DNA of 64,000 nt. Source: Chromobacterium alkanivorans. GTDB lineage: Bacteria; Pseudomonadota; Gammaproteobacteria; Burkholderiales; Chromobacteriaceae. The position numbers were made by a program, and so were the translations under genes. Below the pieces are notes generated by a model. The model did no database searches. It saw nothing but the letters and a program-made list of their open reading frames with translations, and was not told the origin of the DNA. The stretch covers positions 1-64,000 of the forward strand of contig NZ_JAFHKL010000006.1 in assembly GCF_016937655.1 (NCBI RefSeq), read 5' to 3'. Below, piece after piece: positions 8,890 to 17,785 of the stretch (position 1 is the stretch's first letter; the number at the start of each line of letters is the position of its first letter).

Positions 8890-9032
8890 CGTATTTACGA
8901 TCTCGCGAGCTAAGGCGAGACAAGGCGAAAACAGCTGAGAAAGCGGAATGTACGGGAGGTACATGAGCATTTCGAAGTTGGTTTCAACGCGGTATCGCCG
9001 ACGCGCAGCAGATCGTAAACAGGTTCTTAGAA
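8882..9032 (+). repeat. Dispersed element, long (151 bp) form, arm type B; supplies the ubiE stop
   Basis: It shares TCTTAGAA with the preceding element. Its arms are ATTTACGATCTCGCGAG and, inverted, CAGATCGTAAACAGGTTCTT. The interior holds CAAGGCGAAAAC and a small palindrome built on ATGTAC...GTACAT. The reverse-strand ubiE stop (9027-9029) lies in the terminal TTCTTAGAA. It is the same length as, and closely similar to, the copy at 36391-36541. Confidence 0.85.
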
Positions 9033-9761
9033 CTTGTAGCCCTTGTGCAGCGCAACCACGCCGCCGGTCATATTGTGGTAGTCCACCTTGCCGAAGCCGG
9101 CGTCCAGCATCATCTGCTTCAAGGTGTCCTGGTCAGGGTGCATGCGGATGGATTCGGCCAGGTATTGGTAGCTGTCGGGGTCGTTTGCCACCAGCTTGCC
9201 CATCACCGGCAGCGCCTTGAAGGAGTAGAAGTCGTAGAACGGCGACAGCGGCTTCCACACCTTGGAGAACTCCAGCACCATCAGTTTGCCGCCCGGCTTC
9301 AGCACCCGGCACATTTCCTTCAGCGCCGCGTCCTTGTGGGTCATGTTGCGCAGGCCGAAAGCCACCGACACCGCGTCGAAGTAATTGTCGGGGAAGGGCA
9401 GCTTCTCGGCGTCGGCCAGCGACACCGGCAGCATCAGGCCGTCGTCCAGCAGCCGGTCGCGGCCCACGGTCAGCATCGAGCTGTTGATGTCGGTCAGCCA
9501 TACCTCGCCGCTCTTGCCCACGCGCTTGGCCCAGCCGCGCGACAGGTCGCCGGTGCCGCCGGCGATGTCCAGTACCTTGTCGCCTGCCTTGACGCCGGAG
9601 GTGGTCAGGGTGAAATGCTTCCACACCCGGTGCAGCCCGCCGGACATCAGGTCGTTCATCACATCGTATTTCTTGGCCACCGAGTGGAACACATCGGCCA
9701 CCTTGGCGGCTTTTTCGCTTTCGGCAACGGTCTTGAAGCCGAAGTGGGTCGTCTTGTCCAT
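9027..9761 (-). CDS. ubiE: UbiE, demethylmenaquinone/2-polyprenyl-benzoquinol C-methyltransferase
   Basis: 244 residues. SAM-binding motif I is [14 protein letters not shown]; the UbiE signature appears as [17 protein letters not shown] and later [22 protein letters not shown]. UbiE methylates C2 of the benzoquinol ring in ubiquinone synthesis, and demethylmenaquinone where menaquinone is made. The ATG at 9761 is preferred to a GTG at 9767 because AGGGAG then sits 5 nt upstream. It begins 2 bases after the DUF971 stop, so coupled translation is likely. The last codons (GGC TAC AAG TTC TAA) run into the repeat at 8882-9032, which provides the stop. Confidence 0.95.
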   Translation of the reverse strand: MDKTTHFGFKTVAESEKAAKVADVFHSVAKKYDVMNDLMSGGLHRVWKHFTLTTSGVKAGDKVLDIAGGTGDLSRGWAKRVGKSGEVWLTDINSSMLTVGRDRLLDDGLMLPVSLADAEKLPFPDNYFDAVSVAFGLRNMTHKDAALKEMCRVLKPGGKLMVLEFSKVWKPLSPFYDFYSFKALPVMGKLVANDPDSYQYLAESIRMHPDQDTLKQMMLDAGFGKVDYHNMTGGVVALHKGYKF

Positions 9762-9763
9762 GG

Positions 9764-10135
9764 TCACTCCCTGCTCGCGCCTGCGGCGGCGAGGCGATTG
9801 AGATAATCCTGCCAGTACTGGTCGCGCTTGGCGCCCAGCTCGTATAGATAGCTCCAGCTGTACAGTCCGCTGTCGTGGCCGTCGTCGAAGGTGATCTTCA
9901 GCGCGTAATGGCCCACCGGCTCCAGCGCGGTGACGGCGACGTGGCGCTTGCCCACTTGCAGCACTTCCTGGCCGGCGCCGTGGCCGCGCACTTCAGCCGA
10001 GGGCGAGTAGACGCGCAGGTATTCGCAGGGCAGCTCGAAGCGGGCGCCGTCGTCGAAGCTGATTTCCAGCACGCGCGACACCGCGTGCAGCTGGATTTCC
10101 TGCGGCGCGGGCGCGTCGGGGGTGAGTCCGGACAT
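9764..10135 (-). CDS. DUF971 family protein
   Basis: 123 residues. The core ([26 protein letters not shown] ... [24 protein letters not shown]) is that of DUF971 proteins, which resemble the N-terminal domain of gamma-butyrobetaine hydroxylases. It has a Cys in the ELPCEYLR position. The function is unknown. Its place directly upstream of ubiE recurs in beta-proteobacteria and suggests a link to quinone or iron metabolism, which is inference. It lies between queA and ubiE on the same strand with short gaps. Confidence 0.85.
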   Translation of the reverse strand: MSGLTPDAPAPQEIQLHAVSRVLEISFDDGARFELPCEYLRVYSPSAEVRGHGAGQEVLQVGKRHVAVTALEPVGHYALKITFDDGHDSGLYSWSYLYELGAKRDQYWQDYLNRLAAAGASRE

Positions 10136-10170
10136 GGTCTATCCTCAAAGGCGGCCGATGGGGCCGCGCG

Positions 10171-11193
10171 TCAGTCTTTGCGTTCCAGCAGCATGGCGTC
10201 GCCATAGCTGAAGAAACGGTATTCCCGCTCCACCGCGTGCTGGTAGGCGGCGCGGATTTCCTCGTAGCCGGCGAAGGCCGACACCAGCATCAGCAGCGTG
10301 GACTTGGGCAGGTGGAAATTGGTCAGCAGACGGTCCACCACCCGGAAGCGGTAGCCCGGGGTGATGAAGATGTCGGTTTCGCCGCAGCCGGCGGCCAGTT
10401 CGCCGCCGCGGGCGGCGGATTCCAGCGCGCGCATGCTGGTGGTGCCCACCGACAGCACTTTGCGGCCGGCGGCGTGAGCCTCGGCGATCAGCGCGCGAGT
10501 GGTTTCCGGCACTTCGTAGATCTCGCTGTGCATCTTGTGCTCGGCGATATTGTCCACCCGCACCGGCTGGAAGGTGCCGGCGCCGACGTGCAGCGTCACG
10601 TAGGCCAGGCGCACGCCCTTGGCGCGCAGCTGCTCCAGCATGTCTTCGGTGAAATGCAGGCCGGCGGTGGGCGCCGCCACCGCGCCGCGTTCGCGGGCGT
10701 AGACGGTTTGATAGCGCTCGTCATCCTCGTCGCCGGCGCCGCGTTCTATATAAGGCGGCAGCGGCAGCTTGCCGGAGGCTTCCAGGATGTCGAACAGATT
10801 GTCCTCGGCCAGGAAGCGCAGCTTGAACAGTTCGCCGTGGCGCTCTACCATCTCCGCCTCCCAGCGATCGGCGAAGATCAGCCGGGTGCCGGGTTTGGGC
10901 GATTTGGAGGCGCGGACGTGGGCCAGCGCGGTGTGGGCGTCCAGCACGCGTTCTATCAGCGCCTCGATCTTGCCGCCGCTGGCTTTTTCGCCGAACAGCC
11001 GCGCCTTGATCACGCGGGTGTCGTTGAACACCATCACGTCGCCGGGACTGACCTGGTCGATGAAGTCGGTGAAGCGCAGATCGGCGCGGTCATGGCCGGC
11101 CACGCGCAGCAGGCGGCTGGCGCCGCGCTCGGCCGGAGGGTGCTGGGCGATCAGCTGCTCGGGCAGGTGGTAGTCGAAGTCGGAAAGCTGCAT
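10171..11193 (-). CDS. queA: QueA, SAM:tRNA ribosyltransferase-isomerase
   Basis: 340 residues from the ATG at 11193 ([19 protein letters not shown]). An upstream alternative start at 11220 adds nine residues that do not look like the family. Conserved blocks: [50 protein letters not shown] and [13 protein letters not shown]. QueA transfers the ribosyl part of S-adenosylmethionine to preQ1-modified tRNA to give epoxyqueuosine. queF, for an earlier step of the same pathway, lies 5 kb away, so the host makes queuosine. It heads the reverse queA-DUF971-ubiE cluster. Confidence 0.96.
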   Translation of the reverse strand: MQLSDFDYHLPEQLIAQHPPAERGASRLLRVAGHDRADLRFTDFIDQVSPGDVMVFNDTRVIKARLFGEKASGGKIEALIERVLDAHTALAHVRASKSPKPGTRLIFADRWEAEMVERHGELFKLRFLAEDNLFDILEASGKLPLPPYIERGAGDEDDERYQTVYARERGAVAAPTAGLHFTEDMLEQLRAKGVRLAYVTLHVGAGTFQPVRVDNIAEHKMHSEIYEVPETTRALIAEAHAAGRKVLSVGTTSMRALESAARGGELAAGCGETDIFITPGYRFRVVDRLLTNFHLPKSTLLMLVSAFAGYEEIRAAYQHAVEREYRFFSYGDAMLLERKD

Positions 11194-11472
11194 AAGACGT
11201 AAAAGATTCAGAATCGGCAAATTATACCCGCGCCGCCGGCCGCCGGCATCAGCTTAGTGAGCGAAGTGGCTGGATTTGCGCTGAATCAACATCGATTTTC
11301 GGCAAGGCGGTAAAAACTTGCCAGGCGGAAAAACGCCCGTGGATACTAGTGCTTTGACTCGAAGAACCGCCGTGTTCGGCATCCAAACAACTGTTTGAAA
11401 TGATGCAAAAGCTAGACATCTTGCAGCGAATTGCGGCAAACTCGCGCCCAAGATGATAAACAGGAGCAGGCT

Positions 11473-11922
11473 TTGACCGGAAAAATCCTCGTGTTGCACG
11501 GCCCCAACCTCAATCTGCTGGGACAGCGGGAGCCGCAGCACTACGGCCGGGAAACGCTTGACGATATCAACCAGCGGCTGGAACAGCAGGCTAGCGCCGC
11601 GGGGTTTGAATTGTCGGCATTGCAGAGCAATGCGGAATATGTGTTGATTGATCGCGTGCAGCAGTGCCTGCATGACGGTACTGCCTTCATTCTGGTCAAT
11701 CCGGCCGCTTTCACCCATACCAGCGTCGCCTTGCGCGATGCGCTGGCGGCGGTGCAAGTGCCGTTTATCGAAGTCCACCTTTCCAACGTTCATGCCCGCG
11801 AACCGTTCCGCAAGCATTCGTATTTCTCCGACCTCGCGGTCGGCGTGATCTGCGGATTCGGCGCCCACGGCTATGAACTGGCGCTTGCGCACGCCATCCG
11901 GCATCTTGCCGCGCAAGCCTAA
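11473..11922 (+). CDS. aroQ: AroQ, type II 3-dehydroquinate dehydratase
   Basis: 149 residues from a TTG at 11473 with AGGAG 8 nt upstream; the frame extends further up but without a good start. Family landmarks: [17 protein letters not shown] with the active-site Tyr following (HYG), [16 protein letters not shown] and [18 protein letters not shown] with the catalytic His. It dehydrates 3-dehydroquinate in the shikimate pathway. It is directly upstream of accB with a 36-base gap, an order (aroQ-accB-accC) common in proteobacteria. The 250 bases upstream hold its promoter, which I could not place. Confidence 0.95.
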   Translation: MTGKILVLHGPNLNLLGQREPQHYGRETLDDINQRLEQQASAAGFELSALQSNAEYVLIDRVQQCLHDGTAFILVNPAAFTHTSVALRDALAAVQVPFIEVHLSNVHAREPFRKHSYFSDLAVGVICGFGAHGYELALAHAIRHLAAQA

Positions 11923-11958
11923 CTCACTCTACCGAATATCCCACTCGAAGGATTATCA

Positions 11959-12411
11959 ATGGATCTCCGTAAACTCAAGAAGCTGATCGATCTCGTCGAG
12001 GAATCCGGCATTGCCGAACTCGAGGTGACCGAGGGGGAAGAAAAAGTCCGCATCACCCGCGTATCCGCCGCGCCGCAAATGGCCTACGCTCAGCCGATGA
12101 CCGCGCTGCAAGTGCCCAACGCCGCCCCGGCCGCCGCGGCCCCGGCCGCCGAAGCCGCCGCGCCGGCCAGCAACGACAAGAACGCGATGAAGTCGCCCAT
12201 GGTGGGCACCTTCTACCGTTCGCCGAGCCCGGGCGCCAAGAGCTTCATCGAAGTGGGTCAGAGCGTCAACGCCGGCGACACCCTGTGCATCATCGAAGCG
12301 ATGAAGCTGATGAACGAGATCGAAGCCGACCGCTCCGGCGTGGTCAAGGCCATTCTGGTTGAAGACGGCCAGCCGGTGGAATTCGGCGAGCCGCTGTTCA
12401 TCATCGAGTAA
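11959..12411 (+). CDS. accB: AccB, biotin carboxyl carrier protein of acetyl-CoA carboxylase
   Basis: 150 residues. The N-terminal helix region is followed by an Ala/Pro-rich linker (about residues 52-71) and a biotinyl domain with the motif EAMKLMNE, biotinylated Lys at residue 116. AccB carries CO2 between AccC and the AccAD carboxyltransferase in the first step of fatty acid synthesis. SD AAGGA precedes the ATG. It is followed by accC after 126 bases. Confidence 0.97.
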   Translation: MDLRKLKKLIDLVEESGIAELEVTEGEEKVRITRVSAAPQMAYAQPMTALQVPNAAPAAAAPAAEAAAPASNDKNAMKSPMVGTFYRSPSPGAKSFIEVGQSVNAGDTLCIIEAMKLMNEIEADRSGVVKAILVEDGQPVEFGEPLFIIE

Positions 12412-12537
12412 GCCAGACGACAGGCTGACGGCAACAGGGCACGGCGCAGCGTCTGTGCCCTTGTCGTTTGCCACGACAGCATTGGCGGCCCCCGCCGGCG
12501 ACGACGCCGGCCGCGGAATCCGCCAGCGGAGAATTCC

Positions 12538-13896
12538 ATGTTTGAAAAAATTCTGATTGCCAACCGGGGTGAAATCGCCCTGCGTATCCAGCGCGCCTGC
12601 CGCGAAATGGGCATCAAGACCGTGGTGGTGCATTCCGAGGCCGACCGCGAAGCCAAGTACGTGAAGCTGGCCGACGAATCGGTCTGCATCGGCCCGGCGC
12701 CCAGCGGCAAGAGCTATCTGAACGTGCCGGCCCTGATCGCCGCCGCCGAGGTGACCGATTCCCAGGCCATCCACCCGGGTTACGGCTTCCTGTCGGAAAA
12801 CGCCGACTTCGCCGAGCGCGTCGAGCAATCCGGCTTCGTGTTCATCGGTCCGCGTCCGGACACCATCCGCCAGATGGGCGACAAGGTGTCGGCCAAGAAC
12901 GCGATGATTGAAGCCGGCGTGCCCTGCGTGCCGGGCTCCGACGGCGCTTTGCCGGACGATCCGGCCGAGATCGTCAAGATCGCCAAGAAGATCGGCTTCC
13001 CGGTGATCATCAAGGCCGCCGGCGGCGGCGGCGGCCGCGGCATGCGCGTGGTGCATACCGAAGGCGCTTTGATCAACTCGGTGCAGATGACCCGCACCGA
13101 GGCCGGCGCGGCTTTCGGCAATCCCACCGTCTACATGGAAAAATTCCTGGAAGAGCCGCGCCACATCGAAATCCAGATCCTGGCCGACGAATACGGCAAC
13201 GCCATCTATCTGGGCGAGCGCGACTGCTCGATGCAGCGCCGCCACCAGAAGATCATCGAGGAAGCGCCGGCGCCGGGCATCACCGACAAGCAACGCCAGA
13301 AGATAGGCGAAGCCTGCGCCGAAGCCTGCCGCCGCATCGGCTACCGCGGCGCCGGCACCTTCGAATTCCTGTTCGAGCGCGGCGAGTTCTACTTCATCGA
13401 GATGAACACCCGCGTGCAGGTTGAGCACCCGGTGACCGAGATGATCACCGGCATCGACATCGTGCAGGAACAGATCCGCATCGCCGCAGGCGAGAAACTG
13501 CGCTACAAACAGAAGGACGTGGTGTTGCGCGGCCATGCGATGGAGTGCCGGATCAACGCCGAGGACCCGTTCACCTTCGTGCCGTCCCCGGGCAAGATCG
13601 AAAGCTACCACCCGGCCGGCGGCCCGGGCATTCGCATCGATTCGCATATTTACCAGGGCTACACCGTGCCTTCGCATTACGATTCCATGGTGGGCAAGCT
13701 GATCGCCTTCGGCGATACCCGCGAGCAGGCGATGGCGCGGATGCGGGTGGCGCTGTCGGAAATCTCCATTTCCGGCATCAAGACCAATATCCCGCTGCAT
13801 CAGGAACTGTTCATGGACGCGGCTTTCCAGCGCGGCGGCACGTGCATTCACTATCTGGAGCAGCGTTTGTCGCAGCAGAAAAAAGGGGGCGCCTGA
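12538..13896 (+). CDS. accC: AccC, biotin carboxylase
   Basis: 452 residues, normal length. ATP-grasp enzyme: N-terminal [20 protein letters not shown], the glycine-rich [14 protein letters not shown] loop, [20 protein letters not shown] and [16 protein letters not shown] with the catalytic residues. It carboxylates the biotin of AccB using bicarbonate and ATP. The start has GGAG 7 nt upstream. Its stop overlaps the prmA start (TGATG), so prmA is translationally coupled. Confidence 0.97.
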   Translation: MFEKILIANRGEIALRIQRACREMGIKTVVVHSEADREAKYVKLADESVCIGPAPSGKSYLNVPALIAAAEVTDSQAIHPGYGFLSENADFAERVEQSGFVFIGPRPDTIRQMGDKVSAKNAMIEAGVPCVPGSDGALPDDPAEIVKIAKKIGFPVIIKAAGGGGGRGMRVVHTEGALINSVQMTRTEAGAAFGNPTVYMEKFLEEPRHIEIQILADEYGNAIYLGERDCSMQRRHQKIIEEAPAPGITDKQRQKIGEACAEACRRIGYRGAGTFEFLFERGEFYFIEMNTRVQVEHPVTEMITGIDIVQEQIRIAAGEKLRYKQKDVVLRGHAMECRINAEDPFTFVPSPGKIESYHPAGGPGIRIDSHIYQGYTVPSHYDSMVGKLIAFGDTREQAMARMRVALSEISISGIKTNIPLHQELFMDAAFQRGGTCIHYLEQRLSQQKKGGA

Positions 13897-14792
13897 TGGC
13901 CTGGCTGCAAGCCACCATTGACGCCGAGTCAACCGTTGCCGAGCGTCTGGCCGACGCGCTGATGGACGCCGGCGCGCTGTCCACCGCGATCGAAGACGCT
14001 TTTGCCGGCACCGAGCGCGAAGAACCCATTTTCGGCGAGCCCGGCGAGCCGGTGGACAAGCTGTGGAGCCGCAGCCGCATCATCACCCTGTTTGATGAAG
14101 CGGCCGACGTGGCCCTGCTGATCGCCGCCGCCGCCAACGCCTGCGGCCTGAGCCTGCCCAGCTACAGCATGGAGCGGGTGGAAGAGCAGGACTGGGTGCG
14201 TCTGACCCAGTCGCAGTTCGACCCGATCCGGATTTCGGACCGGCTGTGGATCACGCCGACCTGGCACGAGCCGCCGGCACCGAACGCGGTCAATCTGCAA
14301 TTGGACCCGGGCCTGGCTTTCGGCACCGGCAGCCACCCCACCACGCGCTTGTGCCTGCAATGGCTGGACGCGCAGCTACAAGGCGGCGAAAGCGTGCTGG
14401 ACTACGGCTGCGGCTCCGGCATCCTTGCCATCGCCGCGCTCAAGCTGGGCGCGGCCTCGGCCTTGGGCGTGGACATCGACGCGCAGGCGGTGCGGGCCAG
14501 CCAGGACAACGCCGAGCAGAACCAGGTCAAGGCGGATTTCTGCCTGCCGGATCAGAACCCGGAAGCGGTTTACGACGTGGTACTGGCCAATATTCTGGCC
14601 AATCCGCTGCGCATGTTGGGCCAGTTGCTGGCGAGCCACGTCAAAACCGGTGGTAGAATCGTGCTTTCAGGCATTCTCGCCGAACAAGCCGAAGAGCTGT
14701 CCGCCATCTACGAACAATGGTTCCAGATGGATGCTCCGGTGTTCGACGAAGGATGGACCAGACTGACAGGAACCCGACGCCCCACGGTATGA
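13896..14792 (+). CDS. prmA: PrmA, ribosomal protein L11 methyltransferase
   Basis: 298 residues from the ATG overlapping the accC stop. The N-terminal substrate domain ([20 protein letters not shown]) precedes a SAM domain with LDPGLAFGTGSHPTTRLCL, VLDYGCGSGILAIAALKLG and VLANILANPLRML. It trimethylates ribosomal protein L11. Its TGA overlaps the ATG of the following zinc-ribbon gene (ATGA), so accC-prmA-14789 form one transcription unit. Confidence 0.96.
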   Translation: MAWLQATIDAESTVAERLADALMDAGALSTAIEDAFAGTEREEPIFGEPGEPVDKLWSRSRIITLFDEAADVALLIAAAANACGLSLPSYSMERVEEQDWVRLTQSQFDPIRISDRLWITPTWHEPPAPNAVNLQLDPGLAFGTGSHPTTRLCLQWLDAQLQGGESVLDYGCGSGILAIAALKLGAASALGVDIDAQAVRASQDNAEQNQVKADFCLPDQNPEAVYDVVLANILANPLRMLGQLLASHVKTGGRIVLSGILAEQAEELSAIYEQWFQMDAPVFDEGWTRLTGTRRPTV

Positions 14793-15892
14793 CATATACG
14801 ACACAGTGCCCCAATTGCCAGACACGCTTCAAGGTCAATGATGCCCAGTTAGCGGCCGCCAATGGCTTGGTGCGCTGCGGGCGCTGTTCGCATGTGTTCA
14901 ACGCCACCGAGCATTTCGTCGCAGCGGAAGCGCCGCCGGCGGAGCCTCCGCGCGCCGCGGCGCCGCAGCCGGCCGTTCCGCCGCAGCCGGCCCAGCCGCG
15001 CGAGGCGCTGGACGATTTCGAGCTGGAAGTGCCGGATTTCGATCCGGGCGCCAGCGCGGCGGAAGCGCCGCCGGACGAGTTGCTGATGCCGCCGCCTATG
15101 GCGGAGGAGGCCCCGGCCGCGCGCGCCGACGTCGAGGAGTTCCAACGCGCTTTGGCGGAGGCGATGCAGAATCGCCATGTCAGCGCGCCGCTGGGCAACC
15201 CGTTTGGCGCGGAAGACGCCGCGCCGGAGGAGCCGGCGCCGGAAGTGTTCGGCAACCGCCGCCGTCCCGCTCCGGAACCGGAGCCTGAAGCGGCGCCTGA
15301 GCCCCTGTTTGAAGCGCCGCCGGTCAAGCCCGCGCCGGCGCCGGAGCCGCGCGTCGAGTCGCCGCTCAGCCACGTCGACGACGATGAGGACGAGGCGCCG
15401 CGTCGTCGCCACCCGGCGCTGACCTTCCTGGCCGTGATCGCCTCGGCGATCGGCGTGCTGGTGTTGGCCGGCCAGCTGGTGTATTTCAACCGCACCCGCA
15501 TCGCCGCGGAAGTGCCGGAACTGCGCCCTACGCTGGAAAGCCTGTGCGACGCGGTGGGCTGTGCGGTGCCCTGGCCCACCGACATCGCCCGCGTGCGCAC
15601 CGAGTGGTCGGAACTGGCCTTTGTCCCCGATTTCCCCAATCTGATCCAGCTGTCCGCCACGCTGAAGAACCACGCCACTTACTCCCAGGCTTATCCGATG
15701 CTGGAAGTGACCTTGAAGGATTCCGACGATCAGGTGCTGATCCGCAAAGTGTTCGCGCCCAAGGAATACCTGAAGCCGGACGACTTCAAGCTCGGCCATT
15801 TCAACTCCAACAGCGAGGTCAAGGTGACCATGCGGCTGGACGCCGGCAAGGTGCATGCGATGGGGTATAGCTTGTATTGGTTCTACCCTTAA
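14789..15892 (+). CDS. MJ0042-type zinc-ribbon membrane protein with DUF3426 domain
   Basis: 367 residues. The N terminus is an MJ0042-type ribbon: CPNCQTRFKVNDAQL then VRCGRCSHVF. A long Pro/Ala/Glu-rich stretch (about residues 45-210) is probably disordered. One membrane segment (LTFLAVIASAIGVLVLAGQL) leads to a C-terminal DUF3426 domain, predicted periplasmic (CDAVGCAVPWPTDIARVRTE onward). This architecture follows prmA in many beta-proteobacteria; its role is unknown. The TAA stop falls at the edge of the dispersed element at 15889-16038. Confidence 0.85.
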   Translation: MTYTTQCPNCQTRFKVNDAQLAAANGLVRCGRCSHVFNATEHFVAAEAPPAEPPRAAAPQPAVPPQPAQPREALDDFELEVPDFDPGASAAEAPPDELLMPPPMAEEAPAARADVEEFQRALAEAMQNRHVSAPLGNPFGAEDAAPEEPAPEVFGNRRRPAPEPEPEAAPEPLFEAPPVKPAPAPEPRVESPLSHVDDDEDEAPRRRHPALTFLAVIASAIGVLVLAGQLVYFNRTRIAAEVPELRPTLESLCDAVGCAVPWPTDIARVRTEWSELAFVPDFPNLIQLSATLKNHATYSQAYPMLEVTLKDSDDQVLIRKVFAPKEYLKPDDFKLGHFNSNSEVKVTMRLDAGKVHAMGYSLYWFYP

Positions 15893-16038
15893 GAAGCTGT
15901 TCAAAGTCTGCTGCGCATCGGCGATACGGCGTTGAAACCCGCTTCGAAATGCTCATGTACCATCTGTACATTCCGCTTTCTCAGCGGTTTTCGCCTTGTC
16001 TCGCTCTTGCTCGCGAGATTCTGAACAGGCTCTCAGAA
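15889..16038 (-). repeat. Dispersed element, long form with type A arms
   Basis: The arms are TTAAGAAGCTGTTCAAAGTC and, inverted, GAGATTCTGAACAGGCTCTC plus AGAA, so they are type A. The interior is the reverse complement of the long elements at 8882 and 36391: ATGCTCATGTACC, TGTACATTCCGCTTTCTCAG, GGTTTTCGCCTTGTCTCGCT. It therefore combines short-form arms with the long-form interior. The stop of the preceding gene (15890-15892) lies in its left end. Confidence 0.85.
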
Positions 16039-16065
16039 CCATTGATCATGGTTTCCAGAACGACA

Positions 16066-16091
16066 AACAGGCCGGCATTCGCCGGCCTGTT
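16066..16091. terminator. Hairpin between convergent genes (16038 and queF)
   Basis: A perfect 11-bp stem AACAGGCCGGC/GCCGGCCTGTT with an ATTC loop sits between the upstream gene and queF. On the + strand it is followed by CGCTTTT; on the - strand the tract is poor, so it probably serves mainly the accB-prmA transcription unit. Confidence 0.65.
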
Positions 16092-16114
16092 CGCTTTTCC
16101 CGTCCGGAAAGATC

Positions 16115-16954
16115 TTATTGCCGCGCGGTGCGGGTATTCCCCACCGGCATCTCGCCGCAATTGCTGCGGAAGGGATTGATGTCCAGGCCGCCGCGGCGGG
16201 TGTAGCGCGCGTAGACGGTGAGCCGGCTGGGCGCGCAGGCGCGCAGCAGGTCGGTGAAGATGCGCTCCACGCATTGCTCGTGGAATTCATTGTGCTGGCG
16301 GAAGCCGATCAGATAGCGCAGCAGCGCCTCGCGGTCCAGCCGCGGGCCGGTGTAGCGGATCTGCACGCTGCCCCAGTCCGGCTGGCCGGTGACCAGGCAG
16401 TTGGACTTCAGCAGATGGCTGCACAGGGTTTCGCTGACCACCTCGCCGGCGTCGGCGCGCAGGATCTGCGGGCAGGGCGCGTAGTTGTCCACCTCGATGT
16501 CCAGATCGTCGATGCAGTCGCCGGCCGGTTCGGCGATGGTTTCGTCGCCAAACTGCTGCGGCAGCATGATGTCCACGCCTATCGGCTTGCCGGCGGCGGC
16601 GGACAGGTCGTCGGCCAACTGGCGGCGCAGCGCGTCCAGGCCGGCCATCCGGGTCTGGTTATAGCTGTTCAGATAGAGCTTGAACGATTTGGACTCGATC
16701 AGGTTCGGGCTGTCGGCCGGGATGCGGAAGGTGGCGATGCCCACCTGCGGCTTGCCGCGGGCGTTGAGCCAGGACAGTTCGAAACCGGTCCAGATGTCCA
16801 CGCCGGCAAACGGCAGCGCGGCGGCGTCCACGCCGATTTCGTCGCGCTTGACCTGGCGCGGGATCGGAAACAGCAGGCCGGGGGCGTAATGGTCCTGGTA
16901 GCTGACGGTTTTGCCCAGAGGCGATTGCTCCGGGGACATGGCTTGAGTGTTCAT
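16115..16954 (-). CDS. queF: QueF, NADPH-dependent 7-cyano-7-deazaguanine reductase
   Basis: 279 residues from the ATG at 16954 (MNTQAMSPEQSPLGK). The length is that of the bimodular E. coli type. The QueF motif ESKSFKLYLNSYNQTRM binds NADPH; the catalytic Cys is at residue 186 in LLKSNCLVTGQPDWG. It reduces preQ0 to preQ1 in queuosine biosynthesis, upstream of QueA. No strong SD is visible, and the second ATG (MSPEQ) is an alternative start. It is downstream of the CPBP protein gene on the same strand. Confidence 0.95.
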   Translation of the reverse strand: MNTQAMSPEQSPLGKTVSYQDHYAPGLLFPIPRQVKRDEIGVDAAALPFAGVDIWTGFELSWLNARGKPQVGIATFRIPADSPNLIESKSFKLYLNSYNQTRMAGLDALRRQLADDLSAAAGKPIGVDIMLPQQFGDETIAEPAGDCIDDLDIEVDNYAPCPQILRADAGEVVSETLCSHLLKSNCLVTGQPDWGSVQIRYTGPRLDREALLRYLIGFRQHNEFHEQCVERIFTDLLRACAPSRLTVYARYTRRGGLDINPFRSNCGEMPVGNTRTARQ

Positions 16955-17016
16955 GGCTTGAATTATATCGGTTCCAGCGCCGCACCGCCGAGGCGCGGCG
17001 GATCGCGAGCCGCTTT

Positions 17017-17784
17017 TTAAAGCAGGCCCTTGCGCCACAGCGCCATCAAATCCATGGTCAGCGCCACGCTGCAATGCAGCGCGATGCCCAGCCAGATCGA
17101 GCGGTAGCGGTAGCTGAGCGCGCCCAGCGCGACGCCGGCGACGATGGCGGCCAGGCTTTCCAGCAGCGGCTTTTCAAAATGGATCATGCAGTAGGGCAGC
17201 ACCATCACGAAGATGGCGCTGACGCCCAGCCTGGGCTTGAGCCCGTGCACCATATAGCCGCGGAAGAAGAACTCCAGCGCGGCGAACTGGGCGAAATACA
17301 ACAACTCCCACAGCAGCCAGTGCGGCCACAGGCTCTCGCCGGCGCCGAGCCGGAAGAAGGGGTAGATCTTCAAAAAGCCGGGCTGGCCCGACGCCCACCA
17401 CACCAGGGGCAGCATCGCGGCGTAGAACAGCGGGAACAGCTTCAAATCCGTCTTCAGCGCGGCGCGGTCCGGCCAGGCCAGGCCGAAATCGGCCAGCGGG
17501 CGGCGGTCCAGCAGGCGGATGGCCAGCAGCGGCAGCAGGCAGTAGCTGGCGATGCTGGCCAGCGCCCAGTAGGCGGCGCGGTAGAGATCGGTGTCCGGGT
17601 TGTGCACCACCTGCTGGCGGAAGGACAGGCCCAGCGCCGGCCACCATTGCAGCAGCCAGTCCAGCATCCAGTAGCGGTTGGCAGGGTAATAGAGCAGGGT
17701 CAGGCACAGGCAGCTGACCAGCAGCACGCCCGCGGCCTGGCGGTCGGCCGGCGTCAGGGCGGGCAGGCGCTGGCCGGCCTCCAT
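17017..17784 (-). CDS. CPBP-family (CAAX-like) intramembrane protease homologue
   Basis: 255 residues with about six to seven hydrophobic segments. The region LEFFFRGYMVHGLKPRLG corresponds to CPBP motif 1 (usually EExxxR); the second Glu and the Arg are present but the first Glu is Leu, a variant seen in part of the family. A later Phe/His motif is FVMVLPYCMIHFEKP. Family members cleave within membranes or act in bacteriocin immunity; the substrate here is unknown. It begins one base after the murJ stop, so co-expression with the lipid II flippase is likely. Confidence 0.75.
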   Translation of the reverse strand: MEAGQRLPALTPADRQAAGVLLVSCLCLTLLYYPANRYWMLDWLLQWWPALGLSFRQQVVHNPDTDLYRAAYWALASIASYCLLPLLAIRLLDRRPLADFGLAWPDRAALKTDLKLFPLFYAAMLPLVWWASGQPGFLKIYPFFRLGAGESLWPHWLLWELLYFAQFAALEFFFRGYMVHGLKPRLGVSAIFVMVLPYCMIHFEKPLLESLAAIVAGVALGALSYRYRSIWLGIALHCSVALTMDLMALWRKGLL

Positions 17785-17785
17785 C

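Noticed and set aside
13545-13895. Extended N terminus for PrmA
   Set aside because: The prmA frame is open upstream only because it runs through accC; the PrmA family start is at 13896, overlapping the accC stop.
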